Positions 16,406 through 24,895 of a stretch of 44,759 nucleotides of DNA are shown in pieces. The DNA is taken from positions 1 through 44,759 of the forward strand of contig CANBDL010000002.1 in NCBI GenBank assembly GCA_947367345.1, written 5' to 3'. Position numbers and translations under genes: made by a program. Within the stretch, counting starts at the first letter, position 1. Each line of letters begins with the position of its first letter. Under the pieces are notes generated by a model that was not told the origin of the DNA, did no database searches, and saw only the letters and a list, made by a program, of their open reading frames with translations. The stretch comes from an uncultured Alphaproteobacteria bacterium. GTDB taxonomy: Bacteria; Pseudomonadota; Alphaproteobacteria; RUG11792.

Positions 16406-17827
16406 TTATCGTTTTTTCCAAAATTCACTGTTCATCAATAGCATTACCGGTACCACATCTAGTCTTCCTATCATCATATCTATTGCAAATATCATTTTTG
16501 TAGCATTCGTGAAGCTGTTTACATCTATATATTGTCCTGAGTTAAATATTGATGAAATTACTCCAAGAGAAATACTTGATATCGATGCATTTGCATCAAA
16601 TATACATATTGACAATATGCTTACAATAATAGCTAAAAACAGAAATATAAAATAAGAAACAATAGACATAGATAGATTGTAATCTATATTGTCATCTTGG
16701 TATTTTGGTGTACTGATGAGGTATCTGTTTGACGTTTTTTTTATGAAATTTTTTATGATGGAGCACAAGATTTGAAATCTGAATATTTTTATTCCTCCAG
16801 ACGTTGATCCGGAGCAGCCACCTAAACACATTACAAAGAACAAAGCAGCATCTATAAAGGCATTTCTATCGTGTATTTGTGGTGTTGAACCTGCTGTTGC
16901 GCTGGCAGATGCAACATCAAAGAGACAATTGCAGAAATTATAGCTTGCTTTATTTAATATTATGGACGCTGAAACAATCATAAATGTGAAAAATATCACG
17001 CTGAAGTAGCATTTTATTTGGCTATGTACAAGATTTTGGCTGTTGTGGTGTCTTGTCGATAATTTTATAATGTCAAAGAAGTTGATGCCACCTATTATCA
17101 TGGCTCCAGACAATATGATTTTTATTGCAGACGTTGACATCTCTGGTGTAATATAGCATCCTGCCGTTGATATTGATCCTATTCCATTTATTGCTGCGTA
17201 TAACGGGCTCATGCCGCAAAATATCAATAGAGATATTGCTATGAATATTGCCGATAAATAAAATCCTATGAATGATGCAGCCATTTTTGACGTTTTGTTT
17301 GATATGTGTCCTGATTGACCGGAGTTTTCAACTCTAAATAATTGCATACCACCAACACGCATCATTGGTAGCGCAACAATAGCTATTGCAATTATCCCCG
17401 CTCCTCCTATTACATTTAAGAATAGCCTCCATATTTGTAAGCTGATCGGTAGAGATGTGATATTGTCGTATATTGTGAATCCAGTAGTTGTTATGCATGA
17501 TACCGATTCAAGTATAGATGATGCAAAACTTTTATTGAAAGTGACGTAATTATAGAATGGTAATGAGCTTGATATTGATATTGTTAACCATATGCTAATA
17601 ACAAGAAGTATAATTTCGGAACGAGATATATTTGAGCTAGATATCTTTGTTTTGAATAGAATTGCAAATAAAACGCCAAAAAACAAGCAAAATAAAGATG
17701 GCGGCAAGAATAATTCTACATTATAGCCGTTAAAAAAAATGAGATCTATACATAAAACAGATGCCATCGCGCAAAATATACCAAATAGTATCAGTCCATT
17801 TATGAATGTAATCAGTTTGATATTCAT
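16406..17827 (-). CDS. trkH: Trk-type potassium uptake protein TrkH
   Basis: TrkH is the pore-forming membrane subunit of a K+ uptake system, usually gated by the cytosolic NAD-binding TrkA. The 473-residue protein is highly hydrophobic and has the four selectivity-filter loops: TTTGF at 113-117, STAGC at 220-224, SATAG at about 309-313 and FNSGQ at 428-432. GGCSGSTSGGIKIFR at 336-350 is a further family block. It lies 123 bases downstream of ssb on the same strand. No trkA is in the window. Filters two to four deviate from the commonest versions, but each keeps its central Gly. Confidence 0.92.
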   Translation of the reverse strand: MNIKLITFINGLILFGIFCAMASVLCIDLIFFNGYNVELFLPPSLFCLFFGVLFAILFKTKISSSNISRSEIILLVISIWLTISISSSLPFYNYVTFNKSFASSILESVSCITTTGFTIYDNITSLPISLQIWRLFLNVIGGAGIIAIAIVALPMMRVGGMQLFRVENSGQSGHISNKTSKMAASFIGFYLSAIFIAISLLIFCGMSPLYAAINGIGSISTAGCYITPEMSTSAIKIILSGAMIIGGINFFDIIKLSTRHHNSQNLVHSQIKCYFSVIFFTFMIVSASIILNKASYNFCNCLFDVASASATAGSTPQIHDRNAFIDAALFFVMCLGGCSGSTSGGIKIFRFQILCSIIKNFIKKTSNRYLISTPKYQDDNIDYNLSMSIVSYFIFLFLAIIVSILSICIFDANASISSISLGVISSIFNSGQYIDVNSFTNATKMIFAIDMMIGRLDVVPVMLLMNSEFWKKR

Positions 17828-17950
17828 GATAATACGTGGAGCGAAAAATTTATTTCAAGAATGCTTACTCGCGACGAAGAAAGAAACAAAAACATATCTG
17901 AGGACAGCAAAAAATAGGCCAAGAAAAAATCAAGGCCATGTTTTTAACGA

Positions 17951-18382
17951 TTAAAATGGTATTGAATCATCGTCTTGTTGATCGCCGCTATCATTATGTT
18001 GAGCCGCATCATTGCGATATTCAGATGATCTTCTTTGGTCTAAAATTATTAGATCACCTCTGAATTTTGATAAAACAATTTCTATTGAGTCTCTAGGATT
18101 ACCACCTGAATCTGTCCATTTTTTTGTTTGTATTTGTCCTTCTATATACAGTTTCATACTCTTTTTAACATTGTTTTTAACAAGATTCACAAGATATTCG
18201 TTAAAAATAACAATTTTATGCCATTCTGTTTTTTCGATGCGTTCATTTGTATTTTTATCTTTCCATGATTCGCTAGTTGCTAGACTAAAGGACGCGACTT
18301 CTGAACCATCCGGAAGAGGTCTTACTTCAGGATCTCTTCCTACGTTACCAACCAAAATAACTTTGTTTAATGTTCCGGACAT
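17951..18382 (-). CDS. ssb: Single-stranded DNA-binding protein
   Basis: SSB coats single-stranded DNA during replication, repair and recombination and recruits partners through its C-terminal tip. The 143-residue protein has the OB-fold pattern NKVILVGNVGRDPEVR, FSLATSESWKD and WHKIVIFNEYLV, a short polar linker (residues about 112-135) and the acidic tip DDDSIPF. It is divergent from pntB, sharing a 144-base intergenic region. Confidence 0.96.
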   Translation of the reverse strand: MSGTLNKVILVGNVGRDPEVRPLPDGSEVASFSLATSESWKDKNTNERIEKTEWHKIVIFNEYLVNLVKNNVKKSMKLYIEGQIQTKKWTDSGGNPRDSIEIVLSKFRGDLIILDQRRSSEYRNDAAQHNDSGDQQDDDSIPF

Positions 18383-18417
18383 AACCTAGACATCTATAAA
18401 AATGAATATCTACTCTT

Positions 18418-18423
18418 ATTATA
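18418..18423 (-). promoter_or_regulatory. -10 element of the ssb promoter
   Basis: The minus strand reads a perfect TATAAT 36 bases before the ssb ATG. A poor -35 candidate (GTGCAA) lies about 18 bases further upstream, so only the -10 is convincing. Confidence 0.4.
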
Positions 18424-18464
18424 ATATCTTTCCGCATGATATTGCACGTTTTTTTTTTTTTCTT

Positions 18465-18492
18465 TTGACCATCCGTATATTTATGCTAAAAT
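18465..18492 (+). promoter_or_regulatory. Promoter of pntB, with a T-tract upstream
   Basis: TTGACC (18465-18470), a 16-base spacer and TAAAAT (18487-18492) preceded by TGC, an extended -10. A run of 13 T (18449-18461) directly upstream of the -35 resembles an UP element and could vary in length. Transcription would begin near 18499, about 28 bases before the first ATG. Confidence 0.6.
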
Positions 18493-18526
18493 GTACGTGT
18501 AACACAATGAAAATCCGGGTAAAGAT

Positions 18527-20068
18527 ATGCAAGAGGCGAATGTTATGGAGGGTATCAAGAGCTCTCTGGGTAATGTAATGTATGTCGTGAACATACTTGC
18601 TATATTTTGCTTTATGTATTCTCTCGGTTATTTATCAAAAAAAGAGACGGCAAGGAAGGGCGTTAAGCTTGGAATACTTGGAATGTCTATGGTTATCATT
18701 TTGCCTGTTTTTCTAATTCTGTCAATGTGTTTATTCTATACCAATATTATGCCATCCATTGGTGGATGTGATTATATTGATGTTTATTACATGCTTATGT
18801 TTTTCAGAAGGGTGTTTATAGTAATCATACTCGGAATTATTGCAGGCTTCCTTGGGTCTAAGATCGTTTCAAGCGTAAAGATGTCTAGTTTGCCACAGTT
18901 GCTTGCGGCGTTTCATAGCTTAGTTGGCTTGGCGGCTGTGTTATTGCCGATATCTGTCTTAAGTAATGTTTGTTATTCTGAGAAGGGCAATTTTAATGAG
19001 CTTATGTGCGGTGCTTGTATAGGTGCTTATACATTTTCTGCATCTGTTGTTGCGTTCATAAAGTTAATCACAAAGTCTGTAAATCTGGAGAGATTTGCAA
19101 ATTTTATGTTTTTGATTGGCGTCAAGTACATTGCATATATAGCTTTTGCTGGTATTTGGTGTTGCTATGCGATCGAAAAAATAGATCTCATTAATGCATT
19201 CTGTATCCTAACATCAATATCTTTTGCATATGGTATCTTGTCAACTGCAAGAGTATCAGGTTCAGATATGCCGGTTGTGATTTCTTTTTTGAATGCTCTG
19301 TCAGGCTGGTCTGCAGCAGGAATAGGATTTTCAATGAAGAACAGTGTTTTGATAGTTGTTGGCGCTATTGTTGGATCTTCCGGTACTTTTTTAAGTCGTA
19401 GTATGTGTAAAAACATGAATAGGAGATTCAGAGATGTTATATCTCCGAGATTGCAACATTCTATTTTCACCAAGTCTTCTGTGAAAAATAAGTACAGTAG
19501 TAAATATATTCAAGATAAGATGAATATTAAAAGCGATGAAACAAAAAGCGCGCAAATAATAGAAGTAGATAAGGCAATAGAACTTCTAAATAATGCTAAA
19601 TCTGTTATTATAGTGCCAGGTTATGGTATGGCTGTTTCTGGTGCTCAGCGTGATGTGAGTGATATTGTTAAAAAGCTTAATAGCAAAAATATTGATGTTA
19701 AGTTTGCTATACATCCTGTTGCAGGTCGTATGCCTGGTCATATGAACGTTATACTTGCTGAGGCTAATGTTCCTTATGATATAGTTTATGAGCTTGACGA
19801 GATAAACGATGCTTTTGAAAAGACTGATGTGGCTTTGGTTGTTGGGGCAAACGATATAACAAACATATCTGCTCGTACAGATGAGGGTTCTCCTATATAT
19901 GGGATGCCGATCTTGAACGTTGATAAGGCGAAGTCAGTTATTTTTATTAAGAGGTCTGTTGGAGCAGGTTATGCAAACATCAAAAATCCCCTGTTTGAAT
20001 GTGAAAATACATACATGTTGCTTGGCGACGCAAAAGATGTATGCGGCAAGATATTAGCTGATTTATAA
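18527..20068 (+). CDS. pntB: Proton-translocating NAD(P)+ transhydrogenase, beta subunit
   Basis: PntB carries the NADP(H)-binding domain III and most of the membrane domain of the enzyme that couples proton re-entry to NADPH formation from NADH. The 513-residue protein has an N-terminal region with about nine membrane segments (to residue 290), then the soluble domain: VPGYGMAVSGAQ, HPVAGRMPGHMNVILAEA, GANDITNISARTDEGSPIYG and a C-terminal KSVIFIKRSVGAGYA. An ATG at 18545 with AGAGG upstream is an alternative start. Unusually the partner genes are not adjacent: pntAB is 4 kb away and pntAA 22 kb away. The tRNA-Val gene follows. Confidence 0.95.
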   Translation: MQEANVMEGIKSSLGNVMYVVNILAIFCFMYSLGYLSKKETARKGVKLGILGMSMVIILPVFLILSMCLFYTNIMPSIGGCDYIDVYYMLMFFRRVFIVIILGIIAGFLGSKIVSSVKMSSLPQLLAAFHSLVGLAAVLLPISVLSNVCYSEKGNFNELMCGACIGAYTFSASVVAFIKLITKSVNLERFANFMFLIGVKYIAYIAFAGIWCCYAIEKIDLINAFCILTSISFAYGILSTARVSGSDMPVVISFLNALSGWSAAGIGFSMKNSVLIVVGAIVGSSGTFLSRSMCKNMNRRFRDVISPRLQHSIFTKSSVKNKYSSKYIQDKMNIKSDETKSAQIIEVDKAIELLNNAKSVIIVPGYGMAVSGAQRDVSDIVKKLNSKNIDVKFAIHPVAGRMPGHMNVILAEANVPYDIVYELDEINDAFEKTDVALVVGANDITNISARTDEGSPIYGMPILNVDKAKSVIFIKRSVGAGYANIKNPLFECENTYMLLGDAKDVCGKILADL

Positions 20069-20093
20069 TTTTTTGCAATTGTTATTATCGTTA

Positions 20094-20169
20094 GGCTGTA
20101 TAGCTCAGTTGGTAGAGCACTACGTTCACATCGTAGGAGTCATAGGTTCGAGTCCTGTTACAGCCACCA
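20094..20169 (+). tRNA. tRNA-Val (anticodon CAC)
   Basis: The sequence folds into a full cloverleaf. The acceptor stem is GGCTGTA (20094-20100) with TACAGCC (20159-20165), discriminator A, and an encoded CCA. The D arm is GCTC/GAGC, the anticodon stem CTACG/CGTAG, the loop TTCACAT with anticodon CAC at 20127-20129, and the T arm contains GTTCGAG. CAC reads GUG. Confidence 0.95.
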
Positions 20170-20230
20170 TATTGTACTGGTGAATATAGATTTGTTATCG
20201 TTAATGCAGTTGTTTTTGCGCAGTCTATGG

Positions 20231-20260
20231 TTGACTCGGTCTTATGATAATTGATAACAT
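20231..20260 (+). promoter_or_regulatory. Promoter candidate for the 20294-21325 gene
   Basis: TTGACT (20231-20236), an 18-base spacer and TAACAT (20255-20260). The predicted start near 20267 leaves about 27 bases before the ATG at 20294. Confidence 0.45.
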
Positions 20261-20293
20261 TACTTAGTACAACCGGTGTCTTTATATTTACAA

Positions 20294-21325
20294 ATGTTGG
20301 TCTTTAAGAATAATTTTCCAATTAAGGTTTTTTCGGTACACTTCTTCTTATGCTTTGTGTCCACCTGTATTACAAGTCAAGGTCTTGTTTGTTTGGGTGG
20401 TGGCAATAAGGATGACGAACAAAGCAAGGAAAAAAAAAATTTTAATGAAGATGATACTGGTTTTTTAAATAATTTATTTAACATTAGTGGTGGCAACGGT
20501 GATAACAAAGATGATCAAAAAACAAAGAAATCGGACTCTAAGGGCGTAAATAAAATAACATCAAATGACAATAAAGACTCTTCAAACTTATTGAAAGATG
20601 ATGATGTATGTAGAGTAACACTTAAGAATGGCAAGGTTATATCATTATCAGAAGAATGCGTTGATGAAGTGAAAGATATTGTCGGTTCGTGTGATAAATG
20701 TGCGAGGCATTTTTTTGCAATATGCCCATCTTTTGAGGTTGGCACTCTCCTGAGTAGAAGGTTTTGGCTGATAGCTGGGCTTGGAATGGATTTTAGGATT
20801 TCTTCTGATGACATTATTCCTCATCAATATAGCGAAGCAAGTATAAAATCAAAAAGCTTGTCAGGTTTAAAGGATGTTGGATATTTAAATATCCCATGGT
20901 TTTCTTCTCTTAATGCGTATTTGGGTGTTACATGTGTTATCAATGATATTGTTAGTTTGTCTGCCGCTTGCGTTTTTGAGCTTCACATATTGAAAGAGAG
21001 TACTCTCCATAAGTGCATAGTAGACAGAGAAGATGAAAACGGAGACAAAAAACCTCTTGATACAATATTGTTTGGGAATCTTGGGTTTTTTGTAAGATGT
21101 GATTTTAATATTACAAAGAGGGTTTCTGCTTACGGTTATGCGAGATGTTGTTTTTTGGTCAAGAGTATGGACGCTAAAAATTGCAATGATGTCAAATATA
21201 AATATAACAATCTTGTTGTTGGTGCTGGTGTTTATATAAAGAAAAAAATGACAGATAGGGTCTTTATAAGAGGTAATATTATGGGGTCCTGGAATAGAAT
21301 CAGAATTGATAGAATTGAATCCTAG
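20294..21325 (+). CDS. Secreted, possibly outer-membrane protein of unknown family
   Basis: The 343-residue protein has an N-terminal hydrophobic stretch (IKVFSVHFFLCFVS, to about residue 30) that looks like a signal peptide. Residues about 35-100 are a low-complexity Asp/Asn/Lys/Ser-rich linker. The C-terminal 220 residues alternate aromatic and small residues (for example FFAICPSFEVGTLLSRRFWL, LFGNLGFFVRCDFNITKRVS) and end RVFIRGNIMGSWNRIRID, which fits a small beta-barrel such as an opacity-type surface protein. There are eight to ten Cys, unusual for a barrel. I take the ATG at 20294; a GTG at 20276 would fall very close to the predicted transcription start. The family is unassigned. Confidence 0.6.
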   Translation: MLVFKNNFPIKVFSVHFFLCFVSTCITSQGLVCLGGGNKDDEQSKEKKNFNEDDTGFLNNLFNISGGNGDNKDDQKTKKSDSKGVNKITSNDNKDSSNLLKDDDVCRVTLKNGKVISLSEECVDEVKDIVGSCDKCARHFFAICPSFEVGTLLSRRFWLIAGLGMDFRISSDDIIPHQYSEASIKSKSLSGLKDVGYLNIPWFSSLNAYLGVTCVINDIVSLSAACVFELHILKESTLHKCIVDREDENGDKKPLDTILFGNLGFFVRCDFNITKRVSAYGYARCCFLVKSMDAKNCNDVKYKYNNLVVGAGVYIKKKMTDRVFIRGNIMGSWNRIRIDRIES

Positions 21326-21359
21326 TCATATTTTCATATAAGTTAAAAAAGTATTAATA

Positions 21360-21388
21360 TTGGCACGTCTTTCTTTTTAAATTGTAAT
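21360..21388 (+). promoter_or_regulatory. Promoter of the Asn/Gly-rich protein gene
   Basis: TTGGCA (21360-21365), a 17-base spacer and TGTAAT (21383-21388). Transcription would begin near 21395, about 58 bases before the ATG at 21453. Confidence 0.5.
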
Positions 21389-21452
21389 ATTGAGCATTGG
21401 TGCAATGTTAGTATTACAGTATAAAACGTATTGTAAAAAAAAAGAGGAAGAT

Positions 21453-22427
21453 ATGGCAAGCAAGAAGTTGATAGCAGTTTTGATGGCCAATGTTTTTGTT
21501 TTGTGTGGCTATTACAACATGCACGCAAGAGGTTGCTCAAATGGTTCTGGCATAGAGAGATGCTCAAATTGTGGTTTTAGAAAAAATAGCAAAAAATGTA
21601 ATGCAAGACCTAATAATGGTTTCTTGTTAAAACAGAATGGCATGAGAAGATGCAATGCTGTTACAAGAATGGATGAAAAAATGCATGATGGTGGTAACGG
21701 TAATTTGAATTCATATAACGATCAATATGTAGGAAATTACTGTCAAAACGATCAGTTCGATAGCAGAGGTTTTAACGGTAAGGCCTGTGAAGATATGGGT
21801 TCACCTGGGTGCGAGTTCCAAGATCAAAAAAATAATCAGGACAACGGGTATTCTGATCCGCAATCATTAAATTATAGACGCGGTATGTCTGATAGACAAG
21901 CAGGATATACAGAGGTTCAGCAAAACAATGGAGAATCCAACTTTAATCACGATAATTATGAGCATGGCGAGAGAATGCAAGATAGATCTTTGAATGCAGA
22001 ATATAATAATACTGATAATAGATCTAGCGATTTTAACAATGGATACGTCAGAAATGATAATTGCGGATATGCGAATAATGTAGGGTGTGATCAGTACGAT
22101 GGACGCGCTGTTTCTGAGCAAGATCATAATCGTGGCGGAAATAATTTTGCAGACAATATGGATTTAGGCAGAAATGTTGATATGAATCAAGAGCATCAAA
22201 ATAGTGGAGATGGTTTTGCGTCAAGCGGAGACATGTCTATGGATTCAGGTTGCGGATTTAGCAATTCATCTTTCGTGTCAAGCGATGAAGATAAGTTTGA
22301 TGAATCTCAGCTTGGATATGCAAACGATAGGCAAGGTCGTCAGTATCAGCAGGTTGATGGCGGACAGTCTCACCAGTATGATCAATCTTGCAATGCCCAA
22401 GGCCATGGCGGTGGAGAGTATATGTAG
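21453..22427 (+). CDS. Secreted low-complexity Asn/Gly/Asp/Gln-rich protein
   Basis: I do not recognise this 324-residue protein. The ATG at 21453 follows GAGGAAG at close to ideal spacing. A signal peptide (MASKKLIAVLMANVFVLCGYY) likely ends at HARG near residue 27. A short Cys-rich segment follows with a CSNCG knot (residues about 29-50). The remaining 270 residues are almost entirely Asn, Gly, Asp, Gln, Ser and Tyr with few hydrophobics, so intrinsically disordered and prion-like in composition, with scattered single Cys. It has no adjacent partner apart from the secreted protein upstream. It could be a surface coat, an adhesion filament or a secreted effector; none can be shown. Confidence 0.65.
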   Translation: MASKKLIAVLMANVFVLCGYYNMHARGCSNGSGIERCSNCGFRKNSKKCNARPNNGFLLKQNGMRRCNAVTRMDEKMHDGGNGNLNSYNDQYVGNYCQNDQFDSRGFNGKACEDMGSPGCEFQDQKNNQDNGYSDPQSLNYRRGMSDRQAGYTEVQQNNGESNFNHDNYEHGERMQDRSLNAEYNNTDNRSSDFNNGYVRNDNCGYANNVGCDQYDGRAVSEQDHNRGGNNFADNMDLGRNVDMNQEHQNSGDGFASSGDMSMDSGCGFSNSSFVSSDEDKFDESQLGYANDRQGRQYQQVDGGQSHQYDQSCNAQGHGGGEYM

Positions 22428-22466
22428 CTTGATTTACGATGAATTTGTGTGTAGATTTGGTATTTG

Positions 22467-22497
22467 TTATGAGATACTGCATTGTAGTGTCTCATAA
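22467..22497. other. Strong hairpin after the Asn/Gly-rich gene
   Basis: TTATGAGATACT (22467-22478) pairs with AGTGTCTCATAA (22486-22497), 12 pairs with one G-T and a seven-base loop. It lies about 40 bases past the stop. There is no T-run after it, so it is either a non-canonical terminator or an mRNA-stabilising structure. The rest of 22428-22646 shows nothing recognisable. Confidence 0.55.
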
Positions 22498-22646
22498 TGC
22501 GTCTGAAGATATGTATTGATACTGGTTTTAGTATTGATTAATAAAGCGTCAAGTTCTATACACGGATTTGTTCATTTTGTTTTGGTTACGCGATAGATGA
22601 TCTATCATGGTTTATCTTATTTCCAGGAATATTTTTTATCTGAGAT

Positions 22647-22676
22647 TTGCTTATTTTTCGCGAGATGTGATACAAT
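22647..22676 (+). promoter_or_regulatory. Promoter of rplM-rpsI
   Basis: TTGCTT (22647-22652), an 18-base spacer and TACAAT (22671-22676) preceded by TGA, an extended -10. The -35 and spacer match the rpsS promoter at 2848. The leader to the rplM ATG at 22785 is about 100 bases. Confidence 0.6.
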
Positions 22677-22784
22677 ACAAAATATATGTCACGTATGTGT
22701 TGTGGCGCATGTTCTATTCTGCTTGTCTTGTTTTTAGTTTTATAGGCCTTGTGGAATTCTGATGATTATGATGGAGCGGTAATA

Positions 22785-23294
22785 ATGTCAACCTTGATTG
22801 AAGACGGATTAAAAAGAAAGAGAGACACAGTTTCTGTTAGAAGTTCTGATGTCAAAAGAAAGTGGGTTTTAATAGATGCTAATGGTATCGTACTTGGAAG
22901 GTTAGCTGCTATTATAGCCAATATATTGAGGGGCAAGGATAAACCATATTTTACTCCTCATGTCGACTGCGGCGACTATGTTGTTGTAATAAATGCAGAT
23001 AAGATTGTTTTGACAGGAAATAAACTTAATGATAAATATCACTACTGGCATACCGGTTATCCTGGTGGTATAAAATGCCGTACCATGAAGCAAATGATTA
23101 ATGACGATACGAGCGACAGAGTTATAAATAACGCTGTAAGAAGAATGATATCCAAAGGTCCTCTTCAGAGAAGTGTAATGAAGAAGTTGAGGGTTTACAA
23201 AGGAAGTGAACACCCACACGAGGCCCAGCAGCTTGTGAAACTGGATGTTGCATCTATGAATTCAAAGAATAGTAGAAATAATAGAGTTGCATAG
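22785..23294 (+). CDS. rplM: 50S ribosomal protein L13
   Basis: L13 is one of the first proteins to bind 23S rRNA. The 169-residue protein begins at the ATG at 22785, eight bases after GGAG; a TTG at 22749 in the same frame would lack a site. After an N-terminal extension about 12 residues longer than the E. coli protein come [38 protein letters not shown] and [12 protein letters not shown], all family blocks. It is followed by rpsI after 24 bases, the standard pair. Confidence 0.95.
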   Translation: MSTLIEDGLKRKRDTVSVRSSDVKRKWVLIDANGIVLGRLAAIIANILRGKDKPYFTPHVDCGDYVVVINADKIVLTGNKLNDKYHYWHTGYPGGIKCRTMKQMINDDTSDRVINNAVRRMISKGPLQRSVMKKLRVYKGSEHPHEAQQLVKLDVASMNSKNSRNNRVA

Positions 23295-23318
23295 TTATAT
23301 CAATGGAGATATCTTAAA

Positions 23319-23759
23319 ATGAATGTTGTTATAGAAGAAAAGAATGTAAATATTGAACCTGTACGCGATAGCTTGGGAAGGTCTTATGCAACCGGAAAAA
23401 GAAAAGAGTCGATTGCAAGGGTTTGGTTGTCAAGAGGTAATGGAAAAATTACGATAAACGGACTGGATTGTAATGATTATTTTGTAAGAGATGTGTTGAA
23501 AATGTTGATCAATGAGCCTTTTTCGCTATTATCAGTAGAGGGCCAGTATAATATCAACTGTACGGTTCGTGGAGGTGGTCTTTCGGGCCAAGCAGGAGCA
23601 ATTAGACATGGTATATCGAAGGCTTTGTCTTTGTTTGAACCTGGGTTACGTTGTCAATTGAAGGCGGCTGGCCTCCTTACAAGAGATGCTAGAACTGTTG
23701 AGAGAAAGAAATACGGACACAAGAAAGCAAGAAAGAGATTCCAGTTCTCCAAGAGATAA
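23319..23759 (+). CDS. rpsI: 30S ribosomal protein S9
   Basis: S9 reaches into the P site with its C-terminal tail and contacts peptidyl-tRNA. The 146-residue protein has [16 protein letters not shown] after an N-terminal extension of about 20 residues, [19 protein letters not shown] in the middle, and the invariant end [12 protein letters not shown] with its terminal Lys-Arg. A GGAGAT site precedes the ATG. Confidence 0.96.
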   Translation: MNVVIEEKNVNIEPVRDSLGRSYATGKRKESIARVWLSRGNGKITINGLDCNDYFVRDVLKMLINEPFSLLSVEGQYNINCTVRGGGLSGQAGAIRHGISKALSLFEPGLRCQLKAAGLLTRDARTVERKKYGHKKARKRFQFSKR

Positions 23760-23774
23760 TTTTGTTGTTTGTTG

Positions 23775-23799
23775 GATGTGTTGTCAATGCACATCTTTT
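23775..23799 (+). terminator. Intrinsic terminator of rplM-rpsI
   Basis: GATGTGT (23775-23781) pairs with GCACATC (23789-23795) around a seven-base loop and is followed by TTTT. It starts 16 bases after the rpsI stop. Confidence 0.6.
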
Positions 23800-23979
23800 G
23801 TTAGTTTTGCAGATGTTGTGTTGTAATTTTTCTCTACGGTTGTTTTGTATATATATTGTTTGCGTTTGTTGTATGTTAGATATTATATGAGTTTTGTATA
23901 TATGATGTATCTTTTGATCTGTTTGTTTTTGAACAATATGTATACTTGATTTGTTTTTTATTGATGAGAGGTAGTTAAC

Positions 23980-24264
23980 ATGGATGCTTTCTTAACTTTC
24001 TTACTTTCTTGTTTCTTGGGTTATTATATTGTTTCTAATGTTTCCCCGTCTCTTCATTCTCCTTTGATAGCTATGACGAATGCTGTGTCAAGTATAATAG
24101 TTATATCTGGCATTGAATTATACATCTTGAGAGAAAATTGTGAGCTGTCTTCATTTTTTTCGTGTCTCGCTATTTTTATTTTGTTTGTAAATGTGATAGG
24201 TGGTCTATTGATTACAAACAGAATGTTAAAATTATTTAACAAGGATGTTAAGTCTGATAATTAG
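23980..24264 (+). CDS. pntAB: Transhydrogenase small membrane subunit (alpha-2, PntAB)
   Basis: In the three-gene form of the NAD(P)+ transhydrogenase this small subunit supplies three or four membrane helices between the NAD domain (PntAA) and PntB. The 94-residue protein begins with a hydrophobic helix, then has LHSPLIAMTNAVSSIIVISG (residues about 26-45), which matches the family's LHTPLMS.TNAIS block, and ends with NVIGGLLITNRMLKLFNK, matching NVvGGFLVTDRML. It is alone, 4 kb after pntB and 18 kb before pntAA. A GAGAGG site lies upstream. Confidence 0.9.
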   Translation: MDAFLTFLLSCFLGYYIVSNVSPSLHSPLIAMTNAVSSIIVISGIELYILRENCELSSFFSCLAIFILFVNVIGGLLITNRMLKLFNKDVKSDN

Positions 24265-24849
24265 ATGCCTTGTATTTTTGATTATCTGGTTTCTTGAATA
24301 TTAAATTATCCCGTTGTTTGTTTTCTGGTTTGTGGTGGCATTTTAGATTTACAAGAGATGATGTAATATTCTCTCGTTTATTTAATTGAGCAAATTCCAA
24401 TCCCAACCGCAACACATAATCAAAATACTTAATATCTTTAACAAAAGCAATCATGCAGATTTTTTAGATTTTTAGATCTTTCGTTGTCTACAACAGATAA
24501 TCTCACTCCTCGCTAAGCTGGAGATTATCTTTGTAGATGGTTGTCATATCTGTACATTTTTGTAATGCTTATTGGGCTTTATGAGTGTTGCAGTTGGACG
24601 AGGAAGGTACCAATTGTTTAAATATAGTCTTCAGCATAATGAAGTTATTTTGCTACAGTTTCTTCTTGGTTGGATTGTGTTCCAAAAATGATTAATTTTT
24701 TTGTTTATACTTTTATTTTACATAGCATGCAGAAAATATTTCAGTATTTGAGAGATAGTTGTTAGTATATTGATTTTGTGTTTATCTTGATAAAAAATTG
24801 TCTGGCTCTAATCATAAGTTAATTGTGTTTTTAGGAGATGCAATTTATT
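24265..24849. other. Long intergenic stretch between pntAB and nusB
   Basis: No confident gene lies here. It contains the hairpin at 24487-24537. A minus-strand frame at 24454-24248 (68 codons, MIAFVKDIKYFDYVLRL) and a plus-strand frame at 24581-24691 (36 codons, MSVAVGRGRYQLFKYS) are open, but neither has a ribosome-binding site or a recognisable family; both may be remnants of decayed genes. The rest is AT-rich and featureless. Confidence 0.4.
24487..24537. repeat. Long near-perfect inverted repeat
   Basis: TCTACAA (24487-24493), one unpaired C, then AGATAATCTC (24495-24504) pair with GAGATTATCT (24521-24530) and TTGTAGA (24531-24537): 17 pairs with a single bulge and a 16-base loop. No T-run follows on either strand. 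It could be an RNA structure, a recombinase or regulator site, or a mobile palindromic repeat. Confidence 0.75.
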
Positions 24850-24858
24850 TGGTATAAT
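24850..24858 (+). promoter_or_regulatory. Promoter of nusB (extended -10)
   Basis: TGG followed by a perfect TATAAT (24853-24858), about 37 bases before the nusB ATG. The only -35 candidates at 16-18 bases (TTTTAG or TTAGGA) are weak, as is usual for extended -10 promoters. Confidence 0.5.
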
Positions 24859-24895
24859 GTTATTGTAGATCAGCTAAAATGGCGCGCGTTGCAGT

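Noticed and set aside
24248-24454. Minus-strand gene of 68 codons
   Set aside because: No ribosome-binding site, no recognisable family and an open frame of a length that can arise by chance; described only as part of the intergenic stretch.
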